Of a DNA stretch of 64,000 bases, positions 1-8,777 are shown one piece after another. The stretch is from contig CAZNPL010000009.1 in assembly GCA_964574815.1 (NCBI GenBank), positions 1 to 64,000 on the forward strand. The letters are read 5' to 3'. Both the position numbers and the translations under genes were made by a program. Below the pieces are notes generated by a model, which searched no databases, was not told where the DNA came from, and worked only from the letters and a program-made list of their open reading frames with translations. Every line of letters starts with the position of its first letter. Within the stretch, counting starts at the first letter, position 1. The DNA comes from CAZNPL01 sp964574815. Lineage in GTDB: Bacteria > Planctomycetota > Phycisphaerae > UBA1845.

Positions 1-153
1 TCACCATGCCGAAAAAAAGTGAAATGCCCCCTACGCTGCTCAACTTGGGCTAGCATTCTGGGTGGAGTAAACGAGGCGGGCCAGTCGGCCGCCAAAAGCA
101 CTGCGCAGCATTTGCAGACGATTGACGCCGAAGGAAGGAAGAGAGGGATCACC

Positions 154-837
154 ATGGGAAGAACTGAAGAACAGATCAAACGAGACGTCGTCGATCAGCT
201 TTACTGGGACAACCGCGTCGATGCTTCGGACGTGACCGTCGAGGTCAGCAACGGCACGGTCACGTTGCGCGGCACGGTTCCCTCGTACTTCGCGGCCACG
301 TCGGCCCTTAACGACGCGTGGGCCGTGCTGGGCGTAACCGATGTACGCAACCACGTCACCGTGCGCTACCCCGGCACGGTGAAACTGCCCACCGACGAGG
401 AGATCCGTACTGATGCGCTCAACGTGCTGGCCCGAAGTCCGGATATCGTCATCAGCGACCTGGACGTCGAAGTTGACGCCGGGCGCGTGACCATCAACGG
501 CTCGGTCGACAGCTACTGGAAGAGGGCGCACGCAGAAGATCTCGTCGGCAGTTGCCCCGGCGTCATCAGCATCAACAATCGGCTGACCATCGTCCCCGAC
601 CGCGACTTCGTGGACCGCGATATCGCCAACGACATCCAGACGGCGATCGACCGCAACGCCCTGGTCGCCGTCGATGATGTGACGGTTCGGGTGCGTGACG
701 GGCTGGTGACCTTGTCCGGGACCGTGCCCACTTACGCCGCGCGCCGGGCTGCCTACAACGCGGCTTTATTCACGGCCGGCGTACGCGGCGTCAACAACAA
801 CATTGCGGTGACTGCACTGACGCCGTCGTATACGTAA
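154..837 (+). CDS. Triple BON-domain protein
   Basis: A 227-residue protein made of three BON domains (about residues 5-72, 78-150 and 155-222). Each has a short helix followed by an alternating V-x-V-x-x-G-x-V-x-L-x-G strand pattern, for example TVEVSNGTVTLRGTV. BON domains occur in OsmY-like stress proteins and are thought to bind phospholipid or other ligands; they have no catalytic residues. The ATG at 154 is preceded by GGAAGGAAGAGAGG. An in-frame ATG at 19 would add 45 residues that do not look like protein. No signal peptide is visible, unlike periplasmic OsmY, so a cytoplasmic location is likely. It stands alone, and the next gene converges on it. The BON assignment is firm; the stress role is inference. 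Confidence 0.88.
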   Translation: MGRTEEQIKRDVVDQLYWDNRVDASDVTVEVSNGTVTLRGTVPSYFAATSALNDAWAVLGVTDVRNHVTVRYPGTVKLPTDEEIRTDALNVLARSPDIVISDLDVEVDAGRVTINGSVDSYWKRAHAEDLVGSCPGVISINNRLTIVPDRDFVDRDIANDIQTAIDRNALVAVDDVTVRVRDGLVTLSGTVPTYAARRAAYNAALFTAGVRGVNNNIAVTALTPSYT

Positions 838-1083
838 GCGCGCCGAACCGCGAAGCGAGCGACGCAACGACGTCCGATCGAAGGCGCCGGAGTCAGCGCG
901 GATCTCGCAGGGAAGCCGGGACCCGCGCTGCCCGCGCCGCCCCCGTGCCAACGATCCACGAGGACACCAGCCCAAAGGCGGCATCCGTATCAAAAAGCCA
1001 ATATGTGTTTAAGGCACAATCCGGACACTGAAGCGGAAACCCGGCACAAATCACCACGAGCGTACCGCGCCACCAGGGCAGGG

Positions 1084-3102
1084 CTAGGGGCGAATTAACT
1101 GTATCATGAGCGAGCGGGCGTCCGCGTCCTGGTGTGACGCCAGCAACAGCGCATCGCCATACGTCGTCATGCGCACGTGCCGCCGCAACTGCGGGATCTC
1201 GTCGACCACCGTATCCCATTCCCCCTGCTCGGGGTCGAAACGCTCCAGCGTTCGATTGAGCGATGAGCTCCCCGACTCGTCACGCGACACGCCCCCTCCC
1301 AGGTAGAGGCAACCGTCCAGCGCGACCAACTCCGGCGAAATCCGGTGTCTCGCAGGAGCCGGAATCGTGGTCCACGTGTGGTCCCGAAGGTCGAAGACAT
1401 CGCAGACCTCCACCGGCTGGAACCCCTCCCGCATGCCGCCCACCAGGTAATAGCAGCCGTCCAGGAGCGCGCCCCCGAAGGCGCGCCGAGGTCTCGGCAG
1501 CTCGTAGCTCGACGGCTCAAAGGCCGCCTGCTCTCCATCGACCGGAGCGTGCAGTATCGCGGTATGGTGCATGAACCTGGCCGCGCCCTCTTTGGTCGGG
1601 TCGAAATCCAGCCCGCCGAAGACCCAAAGCTTGTCGTCCCACTCGATGAGTCCGAACTGCGTCCGCCCGTTCGGCAGACCCGGCGACAGCTTCCGCCACG
1701 CATCCGAACGGAAGTCGTAACCGAACACATCCGGCTGGGTCAACGCGTCCTCGTCATTATGCCCGAACCCCCCGATCGCGAGCCCCGTCGTGCTCCCGGC
1801 GTCCACCACGAGTGTGTGCATCGACTGCCTTTGCACGGGAAAGTCCGCCGCAGCCTCCACCTGCAGCGAGCCCAGGTGCACGCGGTACCCCTCGTCCAGA
1901 AAGTTCTCGGGCGCGAAATCGTGCTGTCCGAGGCTGTTGTTTCCGCCGAAAAAGTAAAGCGCGTTTTCGTGCAGGAACATGCCCGCGCGATTCTTCACCG
2001 CCCCCGGATACGGAATCGTCCACGACGCGATCGCCGGCCGCTCCGCGTCGTCGCGCCGCTCCAGAGCGATGCGCTCGAGCTGCCGGATGTGGCCGCCCCG
2101 AGCCGCCCCGCCAAGGGCGTACAACGTATCCGCTCCCGCAGCCACCAGCCGATGGAAGATGCGCGGGAACGTCAGCCGCGTAACCGGCTCCCATTCGTCG
2201 GCCCCGACGCGCAGTTGGTAGACCCGCCCGCTCCGACCGCTGACGAACACCCGGTCGCCCACGCCGGTCGCCGACAATCCAAACCCGTCGAACGGCAAAG
2301 TCGGCCCCTCAGTCCACGCCCTGCGCTCCGGATCGAAGACGAACACGTCTGAGCTGGTACCCCCCCACGGCGTCATGCCTCCGAGCGCAAATACCCGTCC
2401 CCCGGCAGCGGCCAGCGCCAGCGCCCGCCGCTGAAACGGCGGATCGGGCAGTCTCGTCCATTCACATCCACCCTCGCCAAGGTCGAGCATCCACGCCGTG
2501 TCGTGCCAGGACGCATCGATCGACGCTCCGTTCAGCTTCCATCCGCCGGCCAGGTAAATGCGCTGACCCAGCACCGTCGCATCATGCGACGACCGGCCCT
2601 CCGGCAGCGACGGCATCGCCGTCCATTCACCGCGCTCGGGGTCGAACCGCATCACCTCGTCCACCGAGTGCATGTCCTCGTCTTCATCCGGGCTGTTGTG
2701 GGCCGTCATCCCGCCGAGTCGGTAAAGTGCGCCATCGAGCGCAACCAGCGCGACGCTCTGTAGCCCGGTACCGCCCGGCAGCGCTTCCCAGTTCCGCGCC
2801 CCCAGCAGGTTCATCCGGTAGAACGTCCCGGTCACATTCTCTGTCGAATGCTGGTGTTTTCTGCCGACGTGTCCGCCGTACACGTACAACCAGTTATTCG
2901 CAACTGTGGCCCCGAAGCTCGCAACCGCCCTCGGCAATAAGGCAATCGGCACGGCAACGGCCTTCTCCCCACCAACCGCGGACATGGAAACCCCTTCCAC
3001 TTCCTCGACGCGATCATTCGCAATCCCCGCGGCAGCCGCACTCAACAGAATAACCGCGACCGTTAGCCAATACAGTACGTCATTACGATGAACATAGGTC
3101 AT
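1084..3102 (-). CDS. Secreted kelch-repeat protein
   Basis: A 672-residue exported protein with an N-terminal signal peptide (hydrophobic stretch about residues 10-26, then AAAAGIANDR) and about ten kelch-type repeats. The repeats show the hallmark hydrophobic-GG core: LYVYGGH, LYRLGGM, IYLAGGW, VFALGGM, LYALGGA, LYFFGGN, LWVFGGL, YYLVGGM, LYLGGGV. Enough repeats are present for two beta-propellers. Kelch propellers are binding or, rarely, catalytic platforms (galactose oxidase type); I see no copper-ligand pattern. The start is the ATG at 3102, eight bases after a GGAGGT ribosome site; a longer reading frame reaching 3363 adds an Arg-rich stretch without signal-peptide features. It is the last gene of the 6941-1084 operon, 166 bases after the seven-helix protein. 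Family is clear; ligand is unknown. Confidence 0.85.
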   Translation of the reverse strand: MTYVHRNDVLYWLTVAVILLSAAAAGIANDRVEEVEGVSMSAVGGEKAVAVPIALLPRAVASFGATVANNWLYVYGGHVGRKHQHSTENVTGTFYRMNLLGARNWEALPGGTGLQSVALVALDGALYRLGGMTAHNSPDEDEDMHSVDEVMRFDPERGEWTAMPSLPEGRSSHDATVLGQRIYLAGGWKLNGASIDASWHDTAWMLDLGEGGCEWTRLPDPPFQRRALALAAAGGRVFALGGMTPWGGTSSDVFVFDPERRAWTEGPTLPFDGFGLSATGVGDRVFVSGRSGRVYQLRVGADEWEPVTRLTFPRIFHRLVAAGADTLYALGGAARGGHIRQLERIALERRDDAERPAIASWTIPYPGAVKNRAGMFLHENALYFFGGNNSLGQHDFAPENFLDEGYRVHLGSLQVEAAADFPVQRQSMHTLVVDAGSTTGLAIGGFGHNDEDALTQPDVFGYDFRSDAWRKLSPGLPNGRTQFGLIEWDDKLWVFGGLDFDPTKEGAARFMHHTAILHAPVDGEQAAFEPSSYELPRPRRAFGGALLDGCYYLVGGMREGFQPVEVCDVFDLRDHTWTTIPAPARHRISPELVALDGCLYLGGGVSRDESGSSSLNRTLERFDPEQGEWDTVVDEIPQLRRHVRMTTYGDALLLASHQDADARSLMIQLIRP

Positions 3103-3268
3103 GACAGATACCTCCAGCCCGAAGCCGACAGCGCACTGCCCGTGGGCCAGCCGCAGGCGCGCTGCAGGCGATCGTCTTAAGCGACATGTCGTTCCGGCCC
3201 GCGCCCTTCGTACAGCGCGATCGCTTGACCGCGCTCGCAGGGCACCCTTCCACATCCTGCCGCTGCGC

Positions 3269-4036
3269 TCATCCCGTTCCGACGCCTTCGACAGCGGGTG
3301 ACGCCTGGACTCGGGCCAACTCCGGCGGCAGGGACGCGGGCAGCACGGCCGGCCTCCGGACACACGCCGCGTACCCGCACCAGATCAGAATGATCCCGAG
3401 AAACTCCCCGAGATAGAGCGCCTCCACCAGATCCGCCTTGGCGAACGCACCGCCGATCCCGGGCAGCAGGGCACCGACCGCGATCAGCACGTTGCCGTAC
3501 ATGCGATGCTTCGTGTCCGTCCGCCGCGCGAACCGCACCGCACTTAACGCTGCGCCGCCAATCAGAAAGACCGCCGCGTACAGATTGACCAACGGTGTCA
3601 TCGGCCGGATCCACTGCCATCCCAGCGCCGCCCCGCCCGGGCGATGACCTTCCATCGCGGTCAGATCCGTCGGAGAGCAGATAACCAGAACGGACAACAC
3701 GAGGATCACCGGCAGCGTGAGCCCCGAAAGCACGTGGGCCGTCCGCCGCGACAGCAGAAGGTACACCGTACCCTGAGCAAGCGGGTATCCGCCGAACAAC
3801 GCGCCCGCGACGTACCAGGCTTTGTTCAGCCCCGCCGAGTTCCCGCCCAAGGTGATGCTCGCTTCCAGCGCCGTGCCCACGCCGTAGCAGAACACGCCTC
3901 CGGCCCACCACAGCAGGTGCGTACCGCCGCGTTGGAAGAACCGGCGCACCAGCACGCCGAAGAACGCCGCCGACAAAACCGTCGTGGCGATCGGCACGTA
4001 ATGAATCAAATGCGGTTGACCGTCAAACGCGTCCAT
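3269..4036 (-). CDS. Seven-helix integral membrane protein
   Basis: A 255-residue, very hydrophobic protein with about seven predicted membrane helices (roughly residues 10-30, 38-58, 70-92, 100-121, 145-168, 178-198 and 206-226) and a short cytoplasmic tail. I do not recognise a named family; the topology resembles the membrane modules that precede some sensor domains, but no kinase or output domain follows. The ATG at 4036 is preceded by GAGGAAGGG. It lies 24 bases after the pseudopilin gene and upstream of the kelch gene, so it is probably co-transcribed with exported proteins and may assist their export or anchoring. That role is inference from context. Confidence 0.75.
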   Translation of the reverse strand: MDAFDGQPHLIHYVPIATTVLSAAFFGVLVRRFFQRGGTHLLWWAGGVFCYGVGTALEASITLGGNSAGLNKAWYVAGALFGGYPLAQGTVYLLLSRRTAHVLSGLTLPVILVLSVLVICSPTDLTAMEGHRPGGAALGWQWIRPMTPLVNLYAAVFLIGGAALSAVRFARRTDTKHRMYGNVLIAVGALLPGIGGAFAKADLVEALYLGEFLGIILIWCGYAACVRRPAVLPASLPPELARVQASPAVEGVGTG

Positions 4037-4060
4037 ACAATCCCTTCCTCGATGCGCGCG

Positions 4061-4873
4061 TCAGAATCCCGGCCGATGCGGGTAAGCAGCGCGCGTCAGA
4101 TAGATCTCCACCTTCTTGTCACTATGCGCATGCAACTCCAACCGCGCCGGCAGGTAGCCCGTGCCGGCGTTTCGCTCGAACAGCGCTCGGGCCGCCTGCA
4201 AATCGGTGCGTTTCTCAACCAGTCCCCTGTGCGGGTAGCGCGGCGTCCCCGCCGGCGCGTTGCCTTTCAACAAGTCCGCGATGATCGGGAACGAGAACGT
4301 CCACGGACCAATTTCGTCGTGGTTCGGAGCGTACGGATTGCTGGGCGTATGGCGGCGTCCGCTGAGGTGCTTCAACGGACGCCCATCGAAGGTCACGTAG
4401 TTGCTTACCAACGGATCCAGCGGATCCTCGTTACCTTTGGGCGAGCGCGCAAAGGGCACGCCCTCTCCGACCGGCCCTGCCGTACGAAAGTAATAGGTCA
4501 TCTCCCATTCTCCTCTTCCCGCGTTCTCCGGAAAGCCGCGGATCGCCGCCGGGCACTTCCAACTGCCCGGATTCACGTACGGCATCAACACACGCCCGAC
4601 GCTCGTGGGATACGCCGAGTCAAACGGATCAGCGTTCGGTTCGGTCAGGTTGATATCCTCCATGTAGGGCAACCGATCGTTGTGGCTGTACGCATACTGC
4701 ATGACCCCCGTCCAGATGCACCGCAGGTTGTTGCGGCAAACCACCCGCTTGGCGCGCTCGCGGGCGCGCTTCAGAGAGGGCACCAGCATGGCGAGCAGAA
4801 GCGCCACAATGCTGACGACCACGAGCAACTCGATCAGCGTGAACCCTCCGTGCATTGTCGTACGGCGTCTCAT
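4061..4873 (-). CDS. Type II secretion/pseudopilin-like protein
   Basis: A 270-residue protein with a classic type IV prepilin N-terminus: a basic leader ending in Gly, then FTLIELLVV with Glu at +5, followed by a hydrophobic helix to about residue 33. Leader peptidase PilD would cut between Gly and Phe and methylate Phe. The long C-terminal domain (W-x-C-P near residue 117 and other scattered Cys) resembles the exported DUF1559-like pseudopilins abundant in Planctomycetota. The ATG at 4873 is preceded by GGAGG; an upstream in-frame ATG at 4921 overlaps the preceding gene. It sits 44 bases after the dockerin-like gene in one operon. It may form part of a pseudopilus or be delivered by type II secretion; the exact role is unknown. 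Confidence 0.87.
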   Translation of the reverse strand: MRRRTTMHGGFTLIELLVVVSIVALLLAMLVPSLKRARERAKRVVCRNNLRCIWTGVMQYAYSHNDRLPYMEDINLTEPNADPFDSAYPTSVGRVLMPYVNPGSWKCPAAIRGFPENAGRGEWEMTYYFRTAGPVGEGVPFARSPKGNEDPLDPLVSNYVTFDGRPLKHLSGRRHTPSNPYAPNHDEIGPWTFSFPIIADLLKGNAPAGTPRYPHRGLVEKRTDLQAARALFERNAGTGYLPARLELHAHSDKKVEIYLTRAAYPHRPGF

Positions 4874-4917
4874 AATTGAGCGCCTCCAAGCTTCCTGCCT
4901 CGAACGGCGCAGCGGCC

Positions 4918-6069
4918 TCAAAGGTCCCCTGTAAACCGGAGCTGAAACGCGCCGGCGTCACGCAGGTCGACATCCTCATCACCGTCGAAGTCGAATCGGC
5001 AGAGACACTCCTCGGCCGTCGCGCCCGCCCTGGGGTCGGGGATCGCCGCCGGCCCGCCGGCGCACTCCGCCAACCTATCCCAATCCGGCAAGGCCACGAC
5101 GGCATCACCGTCGAAATCACCCGTCGGCTCGACGACGACATCGATTCGCAGAGCCGGCGCCTTCGCCGCCTTATCCAGAGGCTCCGCCTCCTTCATGAAA
5201 AACGCCGGGAATCCCGACTGCGACCCCTGCTGGACCGCCTCGCGAAGCGACGTGACGATGATGACGACGCGCCCTGCGTCGAGAGCCTCCTGAAAGTGGC
5301 GCCGAACAGCACCCTCTGAGAGCCCGAGATCGATTGAGAACGCAACGTCAAAAGCCGACGACGACGTGTAGCCCGTCGGTTCGCCGATGGCCCAGGGAAC
5401 CGGCGTGAAGGGGCACACGCCGGCCGGATCATCGCAAAGCGCCGGGACCACGGATTCGTTGTGGAGGCCGGCGACGCTGTCCTCGACGTGCAGCACGTTC
5501 CCGGTTTCCTCCTGAAACACGAACGGAAATGGGTCACGCGGAGCATCCGCATCGCCCGACCCGCCTACAAACAGAGAGGTCTCCGTCCAACCGCTCGAAT
5601 CGTGAGTCGGTCCGAACCCTGCCCCGAACAGCTCCAGAGGCCGGCCCGCATCCGCGTCGTCGCTCTCACCGTCCGTGTCCTCCGGCATACCTCGCTCAAC
5701 GCCGTCTGCGTTGAGCTCGCCGTCGCCGTTCACGTCATACGTGAACCATTCGTCGACGCTCGTATCCGGCGGCCACTCCGCCCCCTCCCGATTGGTCAAC
5801 GTGACCGTAACCGCGCGAACGTCGTAGGCTTCCGGGCCAAGCCCCGGGCAGACGTCCTCCCTCGTGTCCCAGGCCACGACCACATACCCGTCACGATCGT
5901 TGAAACCGGCCGACCCCGCCGCCCCGAAGCACGAGCCGATCGCCCGAGTGCCAGGCGTGAAGTTGAACGGATAATGCCAACGGTCTTCGGTCGGCGTCGC
6001 CAACTCGACGACCTCGGCGAGCGCGGAGGCGGGCAACAGGGCGATCACAAGAGAGGCCAGGTGCATCAT
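4918..6069 (-). CDS. Secreted protein with C-terminal dockerin-like calcium loops
   Basis: A 383-residue exported protein. Residues 1-18 form a signal peptide ending ASALA. The middle has no recognised domain but is rich in acidic residues and Gly. It includes one calcium-loop-like stretch, YDVNGDGELNADG (about residues 112-124). The C-terminus carries two further loops, GDFDGDAVVALPDWDRLAEC and RFDFDGDEDVDLRDAGAFQ, which match the dockerin/EF-hand-like tails that end many planctomycete secreted proteins. The start codon overlaps the stop of the upstream PEP-CTERM gene (ATGA), so translation is probably coupled. A second Met follows at once (6066). Likely surface-exposed or anchored through the C-terminal module; enzymatic function is not apparent. 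Confidence 0.8.
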   Translation of the reverse strand: MMHLASLVIALLPASALAEVVELATPTEDRWHYPFNFTPGTRAIGSCFGAAGSAGFNDRDGYVVVAWDTREDVCPGLGPEAYDVRAVTVTLTNREGAEWPPDTSVDEWFTYDVNGDGELNADGVERGMPEDTDGESDDADAGRPLELFGAGFGPTHDSSGWTETSLFVGGSGDADAPRDPFPFVFQEETGNVLHVEDSVAGLHNESVVPALCDDPAGVCPFTPVPWAIGEPTGYTSSSAFDVAFSIDLGLSEGAVRRHFQEALDAGRVVIIVTSLREAVQQGSQSGFPAFFMKEAEPLDKAAKAPALRIDVVVEPTGDFDGDAVVALPDWDRLAECAGGPAAIPDPRAGATAEECLCRFDFDGDEDVDLRDAGAFQLRFTGDL

Positions 6070-6941
6070 GCCTCAGCCTCCGCCGCTCGCCGGCCCATCA
6101 ACAATCGCTCGCGGAACTTATGGTTCGGAAAAAAGGTGGCTGTCCGTGCCGCCCGTCTACAGCGTCGCAGGAGCATCAGGACCCCGCCGGCCCCCAGGAA
6201 TCCCAGTGCGGTCGGCTCGGGCACGATTGCCGGCTTGTCGATGTCGAAAGTGAACGACTGATCCACGCCGGCCAACTCCTCCGGCACCGATACGCCCACC
6301 TGGACGTGACCCACGTTGGAGAAAACGATGTCGAAGTCGGTCCCCTCGAATGACACGAACTGCGGACTCGCCGGGTCGATCGCGAACGCGATCGGCGTCC
6401 ACGTATTGGCCGGCACGGGCGCGAAGCTGACGGCCACGGCCCCGGGAAAGTTGCCTGGTCCGGAGAACCGCGTGAAGAATGCCAGCGGCACACCCGCATC
6501 ATGGCGGACGAACGCCGAAAAACCTGCCACCCCATCCTCAATCCAGTTGCCCTCGAGCGCTCCGCCGCTGGAGCCGAACTCGTCCTGCGCTCGAAACTGG
6601 ATCGCCGTATCATCCGCCGCACTGTTCACGAAGGTGAATGTGGTGGAGGCGAAACTCCCGCCATCGGGCCCTCCCGCCGCGACCCACGAAAGCGGGCTGG
6701 TGCCGGCCGCGTCATACCACCCGGCCGCATCAGCGGCGAAGTCCTCTGTGAACGGAACCGTGGTGCCCTCGGCACCCGCCGAACACAAGGCCCCAAACAG
6801 GCAAGCGACGACCACATTCGTCGCCCCGCCTGCAAACCCACGACTTCTGCTTCCAGCACGACCTGCCCTCCCAGGCTCTGAGCGGCCCCCGCCCCGGAGC
6901 CGTGACTCTTGCGAACTCAGCCCTTCCGCGCTCCGCCTCAT
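6066..6941 (-). CDS. PEP-CTERM sorting-signal protein
   Basis: A 291-residue exported protein with a C-terminal PEP-CTERM signal: VPEPTALGFLGAGGVLMLLR, i.e. the PEP motif, a hydrophobic helix and a basic cluster. An unusually long tail of about 35 residues follows. Exosortase (EpsH/XrtA-type) normally cleaves at such a signal and hands the protein to the cell surface or exopolysaccharide. The N-terminus has a basic stretch and a hydrophobic segment (VVVACLFGALCSAGA) about residues 42-58. The body is a beta-rich domain of the type often seen in PEP-CTERM proteins. The start is the ATG at 6941, ten bases after AAAGGAGG. It is the first gene of a five-gene operon. No exosortase gene lies in this window. 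Confidence 0.85.
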   Translation of the reverse strand: MRRSAEGLSSQESRLRGGGRSEPGRAGRAGSRSRGFAGGATNVVVACLFGALCSAGAEGTTVPFTEDFAADAAGWYDAAGTSPLSWVAAGGPDGGSFASTTFTFVNSAADDTAIQFRAQDEFGSSGGALEGNWIEDGVAGFSAFVRHDAGVPLAFFTRFSGPGNFPGAVAVSFAPVPANTWTPIAFAIDPASPQFVSFEGTDFDIVFSNVGHVQVGVSVPEELAGVDQSFTFDIDKPAIVPEPTALGFLGAGGVLMLLRRCRRAARTATFFPNHKFRERLLMGRRAAEAEA

Positions 6942-7725
6942 TTTCAAAGTCCTCCTTTTGCCTGTTGGGTAAGCCCACGCCCCGCCGCGCAGGGCATCCG
7001 GATCGCCGACGGCCGCCAGCGCCGGTAGCGAACGAGACAAAGTCTCATTGTTCTCATTCCCGAGAACGGCGCGGAACCGGGTCCCTCATTCCCAGAAGCA
7101 CTGCGGAAGCCAGCTTTGCGCCATTTTCCGGCCCGTTTGCCGGGCAAAGCCGCGCGCTTGCCCGGAGTCGCGATTGCGATCACATTGAGACCGAATCGCA
7201 TTTAGGAGTAACCCTACCCTCCCCCGTCAACCGCGCCAAGAAGAAAAAGGAGTTTCTGGGATTATTTGGAGCAGCCGGCAGAGCCAAGCTCGAAGCGTTC
7301 GACTCAGCCAAGCCGTTTCGGGGGTTCCGCGACAAAATGGCCTTCGGCCCCCGAACGAGGGTCGGGGCAAAAGCCACGATTTCCTGTGCGGCCAGTTCGG
7401 CGCGTCATACGCGATGCGATTTGGCCGCGCCCCCCTCCTCTGCGGGCGACGAGTGCTGATGCAATCATCGCCGCATCACGCCGCCAGGGCCGGGGCGGGC
7501 GGCGAGGATCGAAGCAAGGCGGTTTGGGCGGAGCAGCGCGACGGCAAAAAAGACACTCGCGATGCATGCCGATGCCGTCGGCTGGAGTTACCAGGGCGTG
7601 GCCCCGGCGACGCAGGGCGGCCTCAAATCTCGGGCGCGTGCGGATCGGAACTTGCAGGACGAAACACAGTCTCGCGCTTTTGGCGGCATCGCGGTGCCGC
7701 CGGGCAACCTGACTTGAGAAACGCG
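6942..7725. other. Divergent intergenic region with candidate regulatory palindromes
   Basis: About 780 bases between the divergent surface-protein operon and the redox operon. No convincing gene is seen; the in-frame extension of the plus-strand gene back to 7414 is Arg/Ala/Gly-rich and probably not translated. Two short perfect inverted repeats lie in the presumed leader of the PEP-CTERM gene: GAGAC-AAA-GTCTC (7034-7046) and GTTCTC-ATTCCC-GAGAAC (7050-7067). On the minus strand, 7112-7097 reads TGGCTTCCGCAGTGCT, which keeps the GG-N10-GC spacing of a sigma-54 promoter; the match is partial. No clear promoter for the plus-strand operon was found. Confidence 0.4.
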
Positions 7726-8511
7726 GTGAACGGGCTTGATCTCGTGGCCACAGGGTTCGAGTATTCGCCGGACGAACGCATCGTTCTGATCGTCGGCAAC
7801 TACGGCTCCGGCAAGACCGAGGTCGCAGTCAACCTGGCGATCCAGTTGTCCGCGCGCGGACAGGTCTCGATCGCCGATCTCGACATTGTCAACCCCTACT
7901 TCCGGTGCCGCGAGGCAAGAAACGAGATGGAGGGGTTTGGTATTCGGGTGATCAACCCTGAAGGCCCCTACCAGGCCGCCGACCTCCCTATTATCCTGCC
8001 GGAAATTCGAGGCGCCGCCAAAGACGCAAACGGAACGCTGATTTTCGACGTGGGCGGGGATGACGTAGGGGCCCGGGTGCTCAGTTCTCTGGCGGACGTC
8101 GTGGCAGACGGCTCGTGTACGATGCTCCAGGTCGTCAATGCCAAGCGCCCCTTCACCGAAACCCTCGAGGGATGCCTTCGAATTAAAGGCGAGATCGAAA
8201 ACGCCTCCAGGCTGAAGGTCACGGGCCTGGTGTCGAATACCCACCTTCTCGAGCAGACGGAAACCCAGACCATCCACGAAGGGCTACGGTTAACGCGCGA
8301 ATTCGCGCAAACGGCTGGGCTGCCAATCGCCTTTGTCACGGTCAATGAAGAGCTGCGCGACAGTTTCGACGTTGACGAGGCCGGATGCCCCATCCTCTGG
8401 ATCCAACGTCGTATGCTTCCCCCATGGAAGCTCAAGAGCATGACCGACAGGGCGCAGAGAGTCTTGGGAAGAGACGCGGCGGTCGAACCTAACGGAGGCG
8501 ATCGTCCCTAG
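7726..8511 (+). CDS. SIMIBI-type P-loop NTPase, 2-oxoacid oxidoreductase-associated
   Basis: About 261 residues. A Walker A motif GNYGSGKT (residues 24-31) is followed by ADLDIVNPYFR (50-60), the switch-like Asp motif of MinD/CobQ-type NTPases, and a Walker B-like LIFDVGGDD. The protein is probably a cytoplasmic ATPase or GTPase of the SIMIBI class. These often act in metal-cluster insertion, maturation or partner delivery. It lies 17 bases before the ferredoxin subunit of a 2-oxoacid oxidoreductase, so a maturation or regulatory role for that complex is a reasonable inference. No ATG exists between the operon leader and Walker A, so the GTG at 7726 (or 7744) is the likely start; the start is the least certain part of this call. 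Confidence 0.75.
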   Translation: MNGLDLVATGFEYSPDERIVLIVGNYGSGKTEVAVNLAIQLSARGQVSIADLDIVNPYFRCREARNEMEGFGIRVINPEGPYQAADLPIILPEIRGAAKDANGTLIFDVGGDDVGARVLSSLADVVADGSCTMLQVVNAKRPFTETLEGCLRIKGEIENASRLKVTGLVSNTHLLEQTETQTIHEGLRLTREFAQTAGLPIAFVTVNEELRDSFDVDEAGCPILWIQRRMLPPWKLKSMTDRAQRVLGRDAAVEPNGGDRP

Positions 8512-8528
8512 GAGCGAGGTCCGCAGAA

Positions 8529-8762
8529 ATGCCAAAGGTCGTCGTTGACGAAAAGCGGTGCAAGGGCTGCGAACGTTGCGTAGAGGCCTGCCCGCAGGGC
8601 GTCCTCTCGATGTCCAAGACCCTCAATGAGAAGGGTTATTTCTTTGCGCAGCCGTCCGCCCAGCCCAGATGCCTGGGATGCCTGCTCTGCGCCATCAGTT
8701 GTCCGGACGTGGCGATCGAGGTCTTCGTGCACGGGACCCAATACCACTTTGTAGAGTACTAG
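8529..8762 (+). CDS. korD: 2-oxoacid:acceptor oxidoreductase delta (ferredoxin) subunit
   Basis: A 77-residue 8Fe-8S ferredoxin. It has CKGCERCVEACP (residues 11-22) and CLGCLLCAISCP (48-59), each binding one [4Fe-4S] cluster. As the delta subunit of a four-subunit oxidoreductase it would pass electrons from the TPP-containing core to ferredoxin or to a partner redox module. A good ribosome site (AGGAGCGAGG) precedes the ATG. It opens the D-A-B-C gene order typical of separately encoded 2-oxoglutarate or branched-chain 2-oxoacid enzymes. The substrate cannot be read from this subunit. Confidence 0.93.
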   Translation: MPKVVVDEKRCKGCERCVEACPQGVLSMSKTLNEKGYFFAQPSAQPRCLGCLLCAISCPDVAIEVFVHGTQYHFVEY

Positions 8763-8777
8763 TTCGAGACAGCAATC

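Noticed and set aside
893..1219. 108-residue minus-strand reading frame with a C-P-D-C motif
   Set aside because: It overlaps the kelch gene end, has no ribosome site, and one C-x2-C is not enough to call a zinc protein.
1345..2352. 335-residue plus-strand reading frame
   Set aside because: Antisense shadow of the kelch gene; Arg/Pro-rich and without domains.
3644..4879. 411-residue plus-strand reading frame
   Set aside because: Antisense to the membrane protein and pseudopilin genes, rich in Arg/His/Gln, no family features.
7414..7725. N-terminal extension of the P-loop NTPase
   Set aside because: 104 extra residues are Arg/Gly/Ala-rich and unlike any NTPase N-terminus, with no ribosome site at 7414.
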